Of a DNA stretch of 64,000 nucleotides, positions 50,501 to 59,188 are shown piece by piece. Location of the stretch: positions 62,001-126,000 of the forward strand of contig CACVQR010000010.1 of NCBI GenBank assembly GCA_902756345.1. The letters are read 5' to 3'. Position 1 is the first letter of the stretch; each line of letters opens with the position of its first letter. The position numbers and the translations under genes were made by a program. Below the pieces are notes generated by a model. The model made no database searches, was not told where the DNA came from, and saw only the letters and a list, made by a program, of their open reading frames with translations. Origin of the DNA: Fibrobacter succinogenes (GTDB lineage: Bacteria > Fibrobacterota > Fibrobacteria > Fibrobacterales > Fibrobacteraceae).

Positions 50501-51613
50501 CTATAATTCGAACAATCTATCCGGGAAACTATCGGCACTCCTGAAAAGGAGCGGCGTTATCGTTAACGCGCTTGAAACATCCCTCCCGAGCTTGTTTGAA
50601 TGAATAATAGCGAGAAAGTTCTGCTTTGCAACAAGGCCATTTTCATATTCCAGGCGGTATTCCACATCAACAATATCGCCATCATCACTTATATACTGTT
50701 CCACAAAAAGTTCCCAGCCTTTCTTGTTGGCGTTATAGTAAAGTTCAGCGCCATCATACCGGGTCACTCGGAAAATACTATCATCGACCTGAACAGGCTC
50801 CTTCCATTCCAGGGAATCTAGCGGATTCTTAAAAGGCAAGCCAAGAGTTTTCCTGACAGAATCCGTATAGGATTGCTCCGTAGCCAAGAACTTTGCCGCC
50901 GTTCCATCGAAAAAGATTACCTTCCGGCGGTCGCCATTGATTATAATTCGGGTCTTTTTTGAATAATCCGTATCCATGGATTGTTCATAATAACATTTAT
51001 CTTTCCCCTTCGAGACAAAGTAGTAGTCTGCACCATAAGTCATGCCCGAAGCATTGCCTCTCATCGTATATTTGATTTCAAAGGTATCTGTCGCAAAAAG
51101 GCCCCCTTCCAAGGTATTCTGGATATTCCGCTTGACTTCGGCCAGGCTTATCGTATAGACATTTTGCGCCGGGCCTTCCGGAATGACAAAGTAATAGCTG
51201 CTCGAAGACTCAACAACAGAACTAGAACTTACCGAGCTGGAGCTTACCGAACTGGAACTCAGTTCACTTGAAGAACTTTCTTCACTCGAAGAGCTTACTT
51301 CTACAGAGCTAGATTCTACAGCGCTGGAGCTTGCCACAGCTTCACTAGAAGAACTTTTGACAACCGAACTGGAGCTTTCTTCACTTGAGGAACTCGTTTC
51401 GACTGAGCTGGAGCTTTTTTCACTCGAAGAACTGTCTTCAGAGGAACTTTTTTCAGATGAACTTGATTTCGATTTCGCAGAACTCGAGCTAACAGAACTA
51501 ACGGAACTGGAACTCGTCTCCGCCGAAGAATAAACATCAGCATTTGACGAAACAGAATCGTCTCCGCAAGCGACTAGGAAAAGAGCTACAAGGATAGGCC
51601 AATTTTTTTTCAT
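50501..51613 (-). CDS. Ser-rich linker lipoprotein of unknown function
   Basis: The gene most probably starts at ATG 51611-51613; a TTG three codons earlier is possible. The 370-residue product has a lipoprotein signal (WPILVALFLVAC), then a linker of about 125 residues that is almost only Ser with Glu/Val/Lys. The C-terminal domain of about 225 residues has a beta-rich pattern and a single YYEQS cysteine pair (KCYYE). The domain (IPEGPAQNVYTISL to DRLFEL) is not recognised. It follows the GLUG-repeat T9SS gene by 11 bp on the same strand, so the two form an operon. Anchoring in the outer membrane is inferred from the lipobox. Confidence 0.75.
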   Translation of the reverse strand: MKKNWPILVALFLVACGDDSVSSNADVYSSAETSSSSVSSVSSSSAKSKSSSSEKSSSEDSSSSEKSSSSVETSSSSEESSSSVVKSSSSEAVASSSAVESSSVEVSSSSEESSSSELSSSSVSSSSVSSSSVVESSSSYYFVIPEGPAQNVYTISLAEVKRNIQNTLEGGLFATDTFEIKYTMRGNASGMTYGADYYFVSKGKDKCYYEQSMDTDYSKKTRIIINGDRRKVIFFDGTAAKFLATEQSYTDSVRKTLGLPFKNPLDSLEWKEPVQVDDSIFRVTRYDGAELYYNANKKGWELFVEQYISDDGDIVDVEYRLEYENGLVAKQNFLAIIHSNKLGRDVSSALTITPLLFRSADSFPDRLFEL

Positions 51614-51624
51614 TTCCTTCAAAC

Positions 51625-54600
51625 CTACTTGATTTCAACTAGTTTCATGGATCGACCGATTCGTACAATGTAGCTGCCTGCCGTCTGCAGGCACACCTCG
51701 AATCGAGACTGATTAACACGTTCTGCACGGATTACTCGCCCCTGCATATCCATAATGGCAAATTTCTCTCCAACATCCGCATTCCAGAACACCAGCCTGC
51801 GACCTTCTGCAATCATGCCAAAGTGCGATTCGGGAAGCGCAACAATAGCATCTTTCTTCGAGCTACTCGACGATTTGCTTGTTTCGCTGGAGGAACTATT
51901 CGCGGACGAAGACGAAGATTTCGCATCCGACGAAGAAGACTTTTCCTCCGCAGACGAAGAACTTGTCTCGGAAGAAGAACTAGCCTCAGACGAGGAACTC
52001 GATTCGGCCTTCTTGAAAACGGCCACATACTGGGCATCGCTTTTCACCGTGATGGTACGGCTTGCGCGGGCGTTCAAATTATCTTCCCAATTGCTGAACT
52101 CGTAGCCTTCGGCAGGAACGGCCTTCAAGGAAACCGTTGCGTTATACACGTATACGCCCGTTTCGTTCAATCCCGTTACCGAGCCCATCGTCGAATCGTT
52201 CACGGATACCGTTATTGTATAAGAGTTCGCCACAAACTTTCCATAAACAACCAGGTCCTTTTCGGGCATGACATCCGGCAATTCAACAGGAACATAGGTA
52301 TACCCCTCCTTTTCCGGAAGTTTTACCAACGACATATCCGTTCCGGCAAAAACAGAAATCGTCTTTACAGTCGTTGTGGCAACCATGAATTCAATATTGT
52401 AAACAGACCCCTTCAAAACCGGATAAAGATCTTTTCCGATTTCTTGAGTCCATACCGTACCGAAGATTTCATCCTTGTTATAATTATGGAGTTTTTGGAG
52501 TAACGAACCATCTTCAACATCGGACGCGCTCATCTCTAGCCCTTCAAATGACGTACTATCCCCTGCGAGGTAGAAACTGTTGTCAAAATCAGTCTCAATA
52601 GGTCTCCAACTATTGCCTAAAATTCCGCCTCTATGATACTTGCTGTCAGAAGCGGTGAATTCGCCGATATTATAGCTGTTTTTAACAATCAAATGCATAC
52701 TTGAATACAAGGAACCCGCTAGGCCTCCGGCGTCTTTGTCTCCAGCAAAGACATTCCCCACGTTATAACTATTTATAATTGAAAGTGTATCAATATCAGC
52801 ATACCCTGTATTTGCTTTTCCGCCGACAAGACCTCCGGCATGATAATACTGTTGTTTTGAAGCCAAATCATTAGAACCAACATCTCCCTTGTTATACGAT
52901 TCAGAAATTCTTGTCCAACCGCGATACGTACTTCCTAGAATTCCACCAGAATAAGATCTTCCTTCTATCAAGCCTTCGTTGTAACACCATGAAATAATTT
53001 TTTTCCCATCAACTTCCCCAATAATACCACCAGCGTCAGAACCTCTGATGGTACCAACGTTATGACATCCCTTAATAATGGAAATATCTGCAGCAGCACC
53101 GATTATTCCTCCAGCATAACGACCGCTTTCTACAAAACCGGAATTGTAACTGTCTTGGACAATCAAAGAGTCCCCACCACGACCAACAAGGCCTCCTGCA
53201 TTTGTGCTAACAGATACTATGTGGCTAGCGTTAAAACAATTAAAGATTTTCAACGAATAATAGCTCGACAATCCAACGAGCCCACCAGCACTACCACCAC
53301 GAATATACGAATCTACAACGCCTAAGTTTTTGATGACGGCATCTCCTTCTGTGTACGCAATGAATCCCGCCCAATCACCATAAGGATCATCAACGTACAA
53401 ACCGGAAATCACATGATTCTGCCCATCAAACGTTCCTCCAAAACCCATCATTGGAGTCCATGGGAAGAAAAAAGATGTATCGGAAAAATCGACAGTTCCA
53501 TTCATTCCAAGAACACTTTTGTTCAAAACGATATCATCCGTCAACTTTGCACATGCCAAAGAATCCTTTGTCATTCCACTGGATCCATTGACAATCGCCG
53601 CAAAGCTATAAAGTTCCTCGGCATTGGATATGCTATAGCACTCCCCATCTTTAGCGGGAGGTGTAATCTTGAGCAATCTAGCATACAAAGTTAAATCACC
53701 CTTAGTTGAAGCCGGAATTTCATGGTATTTCTTTCCTGTAAATTCAGGATTATCATACCAGGCATAAACATAACCGCTATTGACAATTTCAGGAATTTCC
53801 GCAGGAAAGCCTTCCTGGTATTGCGTTGGATAAGCCGTTGTATCACCTTCAAACGTAACAAAAGACAACTTACGGAATACATCTTCCTTTGCGTTTTTGA
53901 TTGTACCGGTTAGAACCGGATAGTCGTCTTTTCCGACATCCTGCCCCCACACAGAACCATCTACATCCTCTGCACGGAAAGCATGTAATTTTTTTCCCAG
54001 GCTTCCGGATTTGAACGTATTTTCTACAATATTTATTCCACCATTATAAGGGTCGCCTTCCTCCGGACAATAGGCATTTTCAACCAGAAGATTATTCTCA
54101 CCGTATCTATAAACTCGACTGTCTATGATGCAGCCGAGCTTATTGCCTTCACTGTTTTTCCCCATATTAAAGCTGTTTACGATTGCAGCTTCCCCAGCTG
54201 AATGGCCAAGGATACCTCCCGTAATTCTAGATCCATCAAGAGCACCTATATTGTAACTATTGAATAGATGTACATATTCCTCTACTTGAGCAATCAAGCC
54301 TCCAACTACTTCCCCTTTTAGAGGAGCTGTGTTATAGCATTCCGTTACGTTCACTTTACCCACAGCATATCCAATAAGACCTCCCGATCGTCCTCCTTTT
54401 TTAATAGCAAACTCACTATGAGATTTCTCGATAGTTGTAGTTCCTGATGCATATCCTATCAGACCACCAACGTGCGGCGCGTAAGCGCTCTTTGGATCCA
54501 AATTATGAAGGCCTTTTGAAAAGCTATTGGTTATAGTAAGTTTTGAGGATCCTATTTCAGTGGCCACCAAACCTCCTGCAGCTATTGCGCCAGACAGTTC

Positions 54601-55245
54601 CCCTGTAAAGGAAGAACCCTCTATATAAGCTGAACCATACATTAGTCCAATAAGTCCGCCCGTATATGTATTACATATGGCCCTAGCTTCTACATGACTA
54701 TTTTCAATACTTACGGAAGATCCTTGAGGAACTTCCGTAACTAGTACGCCTATATTAAATGATCCTGGACCGGTACCAGAAAAAAAAGAATCCTTAATAT
54801 TGAGATTCTTTATGACAACTTTATTTGTTCCGGTAATATTCGCGATAAAACTTACACGAGCTGGGTCCGTACTCCAAAAACAGTCTAAATACAAACCCGA
54901 AATAGAATGACCATTACCATCAAAGGACCCTTCAAAATTCACTATAGGCGTCCAGGAGGAAATTGACGCGCCCTGATTTGTAGCATTATTGTCTATTGTT
55001 TCCCAAAGATCTTTATTGACAGTAATATCTTTGGTCAATTTGCCGCATGCTTTGGCATTCCTTGTCATGCCGTTCGAACCGTTCACGACTGCGGCAAAGC
55101 CATACAGTTCTTCGGCATTCGATATCAGGTAACAACCGTCTGCATCGGTCGAGGGCAAGGCAGGCGTAATCGCAGCACAAGCCCCGGCAACCAGGAACAA
55201 CAAAGCGGCACAAGATTTCTTGGAAAAAACGATCCCTTTCATCAT
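51625..55245 (-). CDS. Giant secreted GLUG-repeat protein with T9SS-type C-terminal domain
   Basis: Start chosen at ATG 55243-55245, with GGAG six bases upstream. The longer frame adds 22 unlikely residues. The 1206-residue protein has a signal peptide (CAALLFLVAGACA) and two large blocks of GLUG-type repeats (GGLIG, VGGLIGYASG, SGGLIGYA... with NSYN/NSF strands). The blocks share LPSTDADGCYLISNAEELYGFAA-like starts, so the region is an internal duplication. InlB/Flg_new-type beta-repeats follow each block, then a divergent InlB B-repeat (EGYEFSNWEDN), a Ser-rich linker of about 50 residues and a weakly conserved T9SS C-terminal sorting domain (MDMQGRVIRAERV, AGSYIVRIGRS). It probably forms a rigid right-handed beta-helix adhesin on the cell surface. 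Confidence 0.85.
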   Translation of the reverse strand: MMKGIVFSKKSCAALLFLVAGACAAITPALPSTDADGCYLISNAEELYGFAAVVNGSNGMTRNAKACGKLTKDITVNKDLWETIDNNATNQGASISSWTPIVNFEGSFDGNGHSISGLYLDCFWSTDPARVSFIANITGTNKVVIKNLNIKDSFFSGTGPGSFNIGVLVTEVPQGSSVSIENSHVEARAICNTYTGGLIGLMYGSAYIEGSSFTGELSGAIAAGGLVATEIGSSKLTITNSFSKGLHNLDPKSAYAPHVGGLIGYASGTTTIEKSHSEFAIKKGGRSGGLIGYAVGKVNVTECYNTAPLKGEVVGGLIAQVEEYVHLFNSYNIGALDGSRITGGILGHSAGEAAIVNSFNMGKNSEGNKLGCIIDSRVYRYGENNLLVENAYCPEEGDPYNGGINIVENTFKSGSLGKKLHAFRAEDVDGSVWGQDVGKDDYPVLTGTIKNAKEDVFRKLSFVTFEGDTTAYPTQYQEGFPAEIPEIVNSGYVYAWYDNPEFTGKKYHEIPASTKGDLTLYARLLKITPPAKDGECYSISNAEELYSFAAIVNGSSGMTKDSLACAKLTDDIVLNKSVLGMNGTVDFSDTSFFFPWTPMMGFGGTFDGQNHVISGLYVDDPYGDWAGFIAYTEGDAVIKNLGVVDSYIRGGSAGGLVGLSSYYSLKIFNCFNASHIVSVSTNAGGLVGRGGDSLIVQDSYNSGFVESGRYAGGIIGAAADISIIKGCHNVGTIRGSDAGGIIGEVDGKKIISWCYNEGLIEGRSYSGGILGSTYRGWTRISESYNKGDVGSNDLASKQQYYHAGGLVGGKANTGYADIDTLSIINSYNVGNVFAGDKDAGGLAGSLYSSMHLIVKNSYNIGEFTASDSKYHRGGILGNSWRPIETDFDNSFYLAGDSTSFEGLEMSASDVEDGSLLQKLHNYNKDEIFGTVWTQEIGKDLYPVLKGSVYNIEFMVATTTVKTISVFAGTDMSLVKLPEKEGYTYVPVELPDVMPEKDLVVYGKFVANSYTITVSVNDSTMGSVTGLNETGVYVYNATVSLKAVPAEGYEFSNWEDNLNARASRTITVKSDAQYVAVFKKAESSSSSEASSSSETSSSSAEEKSSSSDAKSSSSSANSSSSETSKSSSSSKKDAIVALPESHFGMIAEGRRLVFWNADVGEKFAIMDMQGRVIRAERVNQSRFEVCLQTAGSYIVRIGRSMKLVEIK

Positions 55246-55274
55246 TTTGTCTCCGTTTATTGAATACAAGATAG

Positions 55275-55299
55275 AAAACCCTCCCGATAACCGGGAGGG
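55275..55299 (-). terminator. Terminator of the 55332 gene
   Basis: CCCTCCCG/CGGGAGGG perfect 8-bp stem with a five-base loop. On the minus strand it is followed by TTTTCTAT. It separates the gene pair at 55332-57600 from the GLUG protein. Confidence 0.7.
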
Positions 55300-55331
55300 G
55301 CATTGTTTCAAAAAGTTTAAATTAGCGTTTT

Positions 55332-55922
55332 TTACTTCTTAGCGACGGCTGAATCGGCAGCCGGTTCAGCAGCGGCAGCGGTTGCGGCAGCCTTGGCGGC
55401 CTGGATTTCGGCAATCTTCACGATTTCGTCCCATTCGCTCTTGTCGCCGGTGTAAAGGAGCATGGCGCCCTTGTATTCCGTCACGATCTTTGCGGCAGCG
55501 GCGGTATCGCCCTTGTCCAAAGCGTCATTGGCGCTTGTGAGCAAATCTTTCTGGACATTGCGCATGTCCTCGATTTCTCCCAGACGGTTCTGACGGAGCA
55601 CCTCCAAGGTATCGCTCACGAAAGCGAGATCCCAGGTAGCCTCGTAGCAGGATTCCACTTCGGCGAACTTGGAAGCGTCTTCGGCTGCGGCAGCGTACAA
55701 GGCGTCGCACTTGGCAAACGTTTCGGCGCAGTTGCGCTTCACGTACTGATAATAATGATAGCCGCCCACAATCAGGCCGATAATGACCAAAAGGAATACG
55801 CCGTCTTGCCAGCCCATGATCGGGCCCGACGGGAGTCTCGGCTTTCCGTTGACGGTATCGCCCGCTTCCAGGCGTTCCTCGGCTTCGTCAAAGGGGCTTT
55901 TTCCATTCAAGAAACTGAACAT
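55332..55922 (-). CDS. Membrane-anchored protein of unknown function
   Basis: A 196-residue protein with a cytoplasmic N-terminus (MFSFLNGKSPFDEAEERLEAG), one membrane helix (GVFLLVIIGLIVGGYHYY, about 41-58) and a mature part that is mostly charged helix with Cys in NCAETFAKC and SCYEATW. An Ala-rich tail (AAKAAATAAAAEPAADSAVAKK) follows. No motif was recognised. It is on the same strand as sufE and the flavoprotein, 21 bp after sufE. It might be a coiled-coil envelope protein. Confidence 0.65.
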   Translation of the reverse strand: MFSFLNGKSPFDEAEERLEAGDTVNGKPRLPSGPIMGWQDGVFLLVIIGLIVGGYHYYQYVKRNCAETFAKCDALYAAAAEDASKFAEVESCYEATWDLAFVSDTLEVLRQNRLGEIEDMRNVQKDLLTSANDALDKGDTAAAAKIVTEYKGAMLLYTGDKSEWDEIVKIAEIQAAKAAATAAAAEPAADSAVAKK

Positions 55923-55943
55923 GTTCTACCTACTTTTTTATAC

Positions 55944-56402
55944 CTATTTTTTTGTGAGGGCCGCAAAGACCCGTGCATATAAATAAATCTGCTTGACCAA
56001 GCTTGCAAAACCATTCGAGCGCGTCGGCGAAAGTCCTACATTCAGACCAATATCCTGGAAAAACTTCGGATCCACGGCGAGAATGTCTGCAGGAGCCATG
56101 TCGTTATACACCTTGAGTGCCAAAGCACCGAGACCACGGCTAATAAGCGGGTTCGTGGTACCGCCTTCTACGTCCATTTCGAAATGGATTTTAGCACCGT
56201 CAAAACTCGGAACCAGGTACATAGTCGATGCACAGCCCTGGATAATGAACTTTTCCGCCTTCAAGGCGGCGTCCATCCCCTTGTGGGCGCGAGCCAAATC
56301 CAAGAGGAATTTCCACTTGTCATCGGGGTCGCTAAAGCTTGCAAACTTTTCGCGAACTTCGCTTAAACGCGCATTCATTTGTTCACTGATCGAAGCGCTC
56401 AT
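55944..56402 (-). CDS. sufE: SufE-family sulfur acceptor
   Basis: The 152 residues match SufE/CsdE. The sulfur-accepting cysteine is Cys57 in FIIQGCASTMYLVP, and the C-terminus is GLSPTRSNGFASLVKQIYLYA. It accepts sulfur from a SufS-type desulfurase for Fe-S cluster assembly. No other suf gene is near. It follows the geranylgeranyl-reductase-like gene by 4 bp. Confidence 0.92.
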   Translation of the reverse strand: MSASISEQMNARLSEVREKFASFSDPDDKWKFLLDLARAHKGMDAALKAEKFIIQGCASTMYLVPSFDGAKIHFEMDVEGGTTNPLISRGLGALALKVYNDMAPADILAVDPKFFQDIGLNVGLSPTRSNGFASLVKQIYLYARVFAALTKK

Positions 56403-56406
56403 AAAC

Positions 56407-57600
56407 CTACCGCAAGAAGGAACGCATCTTCCAAATTAGGGAAGGTGCCGCCCACAAAACATTAAAGAAAATACGGAACAACGTCTGCTTTTCGCGCGGG
56501 AGCTTCGAAAGCTTGAATGCCGCACGGTCAAACTGCTTGTCGCTAATTTTATTGAAACCGACCTTGGCGCGGGCCACCTGCAGATGCTTTTTGCCGAGGG
56601 CAGACATCCAGCGGTCAAGAACCTTGGATTCAACGGCACTACGGCTTTCGTTCGGTTCGCCGAGCCATTCCTTAACCGATTCCGCAACGATCTTACCACA
56701 CAGAAGCGATTCCACAATGCCCGAACGGCTAATGGGGTTCACGCAGCTGGCAGCGTCGCCGGCTTTAAAGAGTCCGCACTTGGCCATGGGCTTTTGTGAC
56801 TGGCCGCAAGCGATCATGCCGCCGTACACGGCCTTGACCTTTGCTTTCGGGTAATCGCGTGCGATAAAGTCCAACAGTTTTTGGCGCAGGGGAACCTTGT
56901 GGTCCACCTCTTTGCCCAGCACAAAGCCGATATTCACCTCGACGCCGTCGCGCGGGAAAATCCAGCCGTAGCCCGACTCAAACTCGGAACCAAAGAAGAG
57001 CTCGATATGTTCCTTGCTATGTTCAATGCCTTCGGCCACCGCGAAAATAGCGGGTTCCAAATCGGTATCGCCCGATTCAATGCCTTTAAGGCAATCGATA
57101 TTGCGGGTCAGCCTGCAGCTCGGACCAGTCGCGTCGATGACAGCCTCCGCAAACAAGGTTTCGATTTCGCCGCCGACCGACACTGTAACATTCCAGCCCT
57201 CTTCGGTCTTTTCAAGTTTCTTGATAACCGTATCGTAGTGGCATTCCACGCCTGCAGATGCACAGCCATCCGAAATGGAATGGTGGAACTTGGCTCGGTC
57301 CAGAATCAAGCCGCAGTCCTTGCTATAGAATTCAGCACGGTAACGCTTGGGCGAGGTAAAATAAATTCCAGAAAGAGTTCCACGGACAAAGGTATCGTCT
57401 ACCGGCCAAAGGGAATTCAAGCGATCCTTAGATACAGCTTCGGCACAGAAAATGGGTTCTTTCCAGGGCTCTTTTTTGTCCAAAAGCAAAATCCGTCTAG
57501 TACCGGAGGTCAAGCGACCAAGGGTACAGGCAGCCATGAGACCGGCAGGACCGGCCCCGCAAACCACCACATCGTATCGATTTGAGGTAAAATTTGCCAT
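56407..57600 (-). CDS. Geranylgeranyl-reductase-family FAD-dependent oxidoreductase
   Basis: Start taken at ATG 57598-57600 (397 residues). The FAD-binding GxGxxG is in VVVCGAGPAGLMAA (15-20), with a second LDKKEPWKEPIFCAE and the family block GYGWIFPRDGVEVNIGFVLG, followed by GLFKAGDAASCVNPISRSGI. These match the COG0644 geranylgeranyl-reductase/dehydrogenase group, enzymes that saturate isoprenoid chains of quinones, lipids or related substrates. The substrate is unknown. The C-terminal 50 residues contain hydrophobic segments (FRIFFNVLWAAPSLIW), perhaps for membrane association. It is the first gene of the run of genes on this strand with sufE. Confidence 0.85.
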   Translation of the reverse strand: MANFTSNRYDVVVCGAGPAGLMAACTLGRLTSGTRRILLLDKKEPWKEPIFCAEAVSKDRLNSLWPVDDTFVRGTLSGIYFTSPKRYRAEFYSKDCGLILDRAKFHHSISDGCASAGVECHYDTVIKKLEKTEEGWNVTVSVGGEIETLFAEAVIDATGPSCRLTRNIDCLKGIESGDTDLEPAIFAVAEGIEHSKEHIELFFGSEFESGYGWIFPRDGVEVNIGFVLGKEVDHKVPLRQKLLDFIARDYPKAKVKAVYGGMIACGQSQKPMAKCGLFKAGDAASCVNPISRSGIVESLLCGKIVAESVKEWLGEPNESRSAVESKVLDRWMSALGKKHLQVARAKVGFNKISDKQFDRAAFKLSKLPREKQTLFRIFFNVLWAAPSLIWKMRSFLR

Positions 57601-57719
57601 TTCGGGGAACAAATTAGCATTTATTTATAAAGTTTTTTTCTTTTTTATTGTTAATTGGCATTTTTTTTAGTTATTTTAGAGCTATCCGTTATTTGGTTTA
57701 TCCTTAAAAGGGAATGTAT

Positions 57720-59114
57720 ATGAATATGAAGAGTGTATCAAAGTTCGGCCTGTGCCTATTGAGCGCACTTGCCCTCAACGTTTACGCCCAAGACAACTGG
57801 GCAGGTAAGGACCTGAACGTATCTTTCAGTAACAAGCGTATTGACGGTTTCAACTTCAAAAATGCGAAAGCCGTCGCCCACACCACCGACTTCCGCCGTG
57901 CCACCGGTGAAGGTCCGAACTTCCAGGGAGCAAAGCTCAATGAAGTTTCCTTCCAGAACGCCGTGATTAGCGGAGCAAACTTCGAAGGTGCAGACCTTAC
58001 TAAGGCGACCATCAGCGGTGCCGACATCCGCAGCTCTTCGTTCGAAGGCGCCAACATGGAAGAAGCCAACCTCTACCGTGCAACGCTTCTCGACAGTAAC
58101 TTCCCGAAAGTCAACTTCAAAAACGCACGTCTCGACGCTATGAAGGTGTCCGACAACGCTGACTTCAGCAAGTCCGACCTCACCCAGGCGTCCGTGATGG
58201 ATGTGGACCTTACTGCAGCCGACTTCAGCAAGGCCAACCTGACCCGTGCAAACTTCTCCCGTTCCTTGATGGCTAACAGCGACCTCCGCAAGGCCACCAT
58301 CGTCAAGACGGACTTTACCGCCTGTAACCTGATTGCCGCCAACTTCAAGGGAGTCGACCTCGTTGACGTGAACTTCGCAAAAGCTGGTCTTTCTCAGGCT
58401 AACTTCAGCGGTGCAGAATTCAAGAACGTGAACCTGCAGGACGCTGACCTTTCCTTGACGACCTTCAATGACGTCGACCTTTCCAAGACTCAGCTCCAGA
58501 AGGCCAAGTTCGCCCAGTCCACCGTGAAGAACATGAAGTTCGACGGCCAGGACCTGACCGGCGTGATCTTCGACAAGGGCTCCGTCGCAAAGAACTCGTT
58601 CACGAAGGCCAAGCTTTCTAAGGCATCCTTCTACGATACCGAAGTGAGCAAGAACGCTTTCCAGAACGCAGAACTCCTGAAGGCCGTGTTCGACGGCGCC
58701 TACGTTCGCAAGAACATCTTCGACAAGGCTGACCTCACCAAGGCCAACTTCGCGAATTCCACCATTGAACGTTCCGACTTCATTCTCGCCCAGCTCGCCG
58801 GTGTAAGCTTTGCCGGTGCCAAGCTCGAAAAGGTGAACTTCACCAACGCCAACATGCAGGGCATCAAGATTGACGCCGACACCAAGATGGAAGACGTGGA
58901 CTTCTCTGGCGCAAACCTCGAAGGCGCCAAGATCGAAAAGTTCACCGCCAAGAAGGTAATCTACGACAACAAGACCCAGTTCCCGTCAGGCTTTGACCCG
59001 CGTCAGTATGGTTTCACCAAGCGTGGTGAAAAGGCAGCCGACATCAAGGTCGAAGGCACAGGTTCTTCGGGCAAGAAGAAGAAAAGAAAAAAAGCCGCTG
59101 ACGACGAAGAGTAG
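57720..59114 (+). CDS. Exported pentapeptide-repeat protein
   Basis: ATG 57720 lies 6-7 nt after AAGGGA. An ATG at 57714 is too close to it. The 464-residue product has a signal peptide (LCLLSALALNVYA) and then about 380 residues of A(D/N)Lxx-type pentapeptide repeats (ANFEGADLTKA, ADFSKANLTRA), giving a right-handed four-sided beta-helix. The end is basic (SSGKKKKRKKAADDEE). Most pentapeptide-repeat proteins are cytosolic gyrase mimics, so an exported one of this length is more likely structural or interaction-forming. It precedes a strong terminator and shares a 17-bp promoter-like element with rho. Confidence 0.85.
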   Translation: MNMKSVSKFGLCLLSALALNVYAQDNWAGKDLNVSFSNKRIDGFNFKNAKAVAHTTDFRRATGEGPNFQGAKLNEVSFQNAVISGANFEGADLTKATISGADIRSSSFEGANMEEANLYRATLLDSNFPKVNFKNARLDAMKVSDNADFSKSDLTQASVMDVDLTAADFSKANLTRANFSRSLMANSDLRKATIVKTDFTACNLIAANFKGVDLVDVNFAKAGLSQANFSGAEFKNVNLQDADLSLTTFNDVDLSKTQLQKAKFAQSTVKNMKFDGQDLTGVIFDKGSVAKNSFTKAKLSKASFYDTEVSKNAFQNAELLKAVFDGAYVRKNIFDKADLTKANFANSTIERSDFILAQLAGVSFAGAKLEKVNFTNANMQGIKIDADTKMEDVDFSGANLEGAKIEKFTAKKVIYDNKTQFPSGFDPRQYGFTKRGEKAADIKVEGTGSSGKKKKRKKAADDEE

Positions 59115-59138
59115 TCTAGAACCTTAACGGATTTAAGA

Positions 59139-59166
59139 AGCCCCGGTGAAGAACCGGGGCTTTTTT
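59139..59166 (+). terminator. Intrinsic terminator of the pentapeptide-repeat gene
   Basis: Perfect 9-bp stem AGCCCCGGT/ACCGGGGCT, GAAGA loop and six T. Confidence 0.9.
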
Positions 59167-59188
59167 AGTGGGTTAGCAACGGGCTGCG

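Noticed and set aside
51200-51540. Repeated GAACT/CTTCA-like tract
   Set aside because: It is the serine-linker coding region of the lipoprotein, with in-frame repetition.
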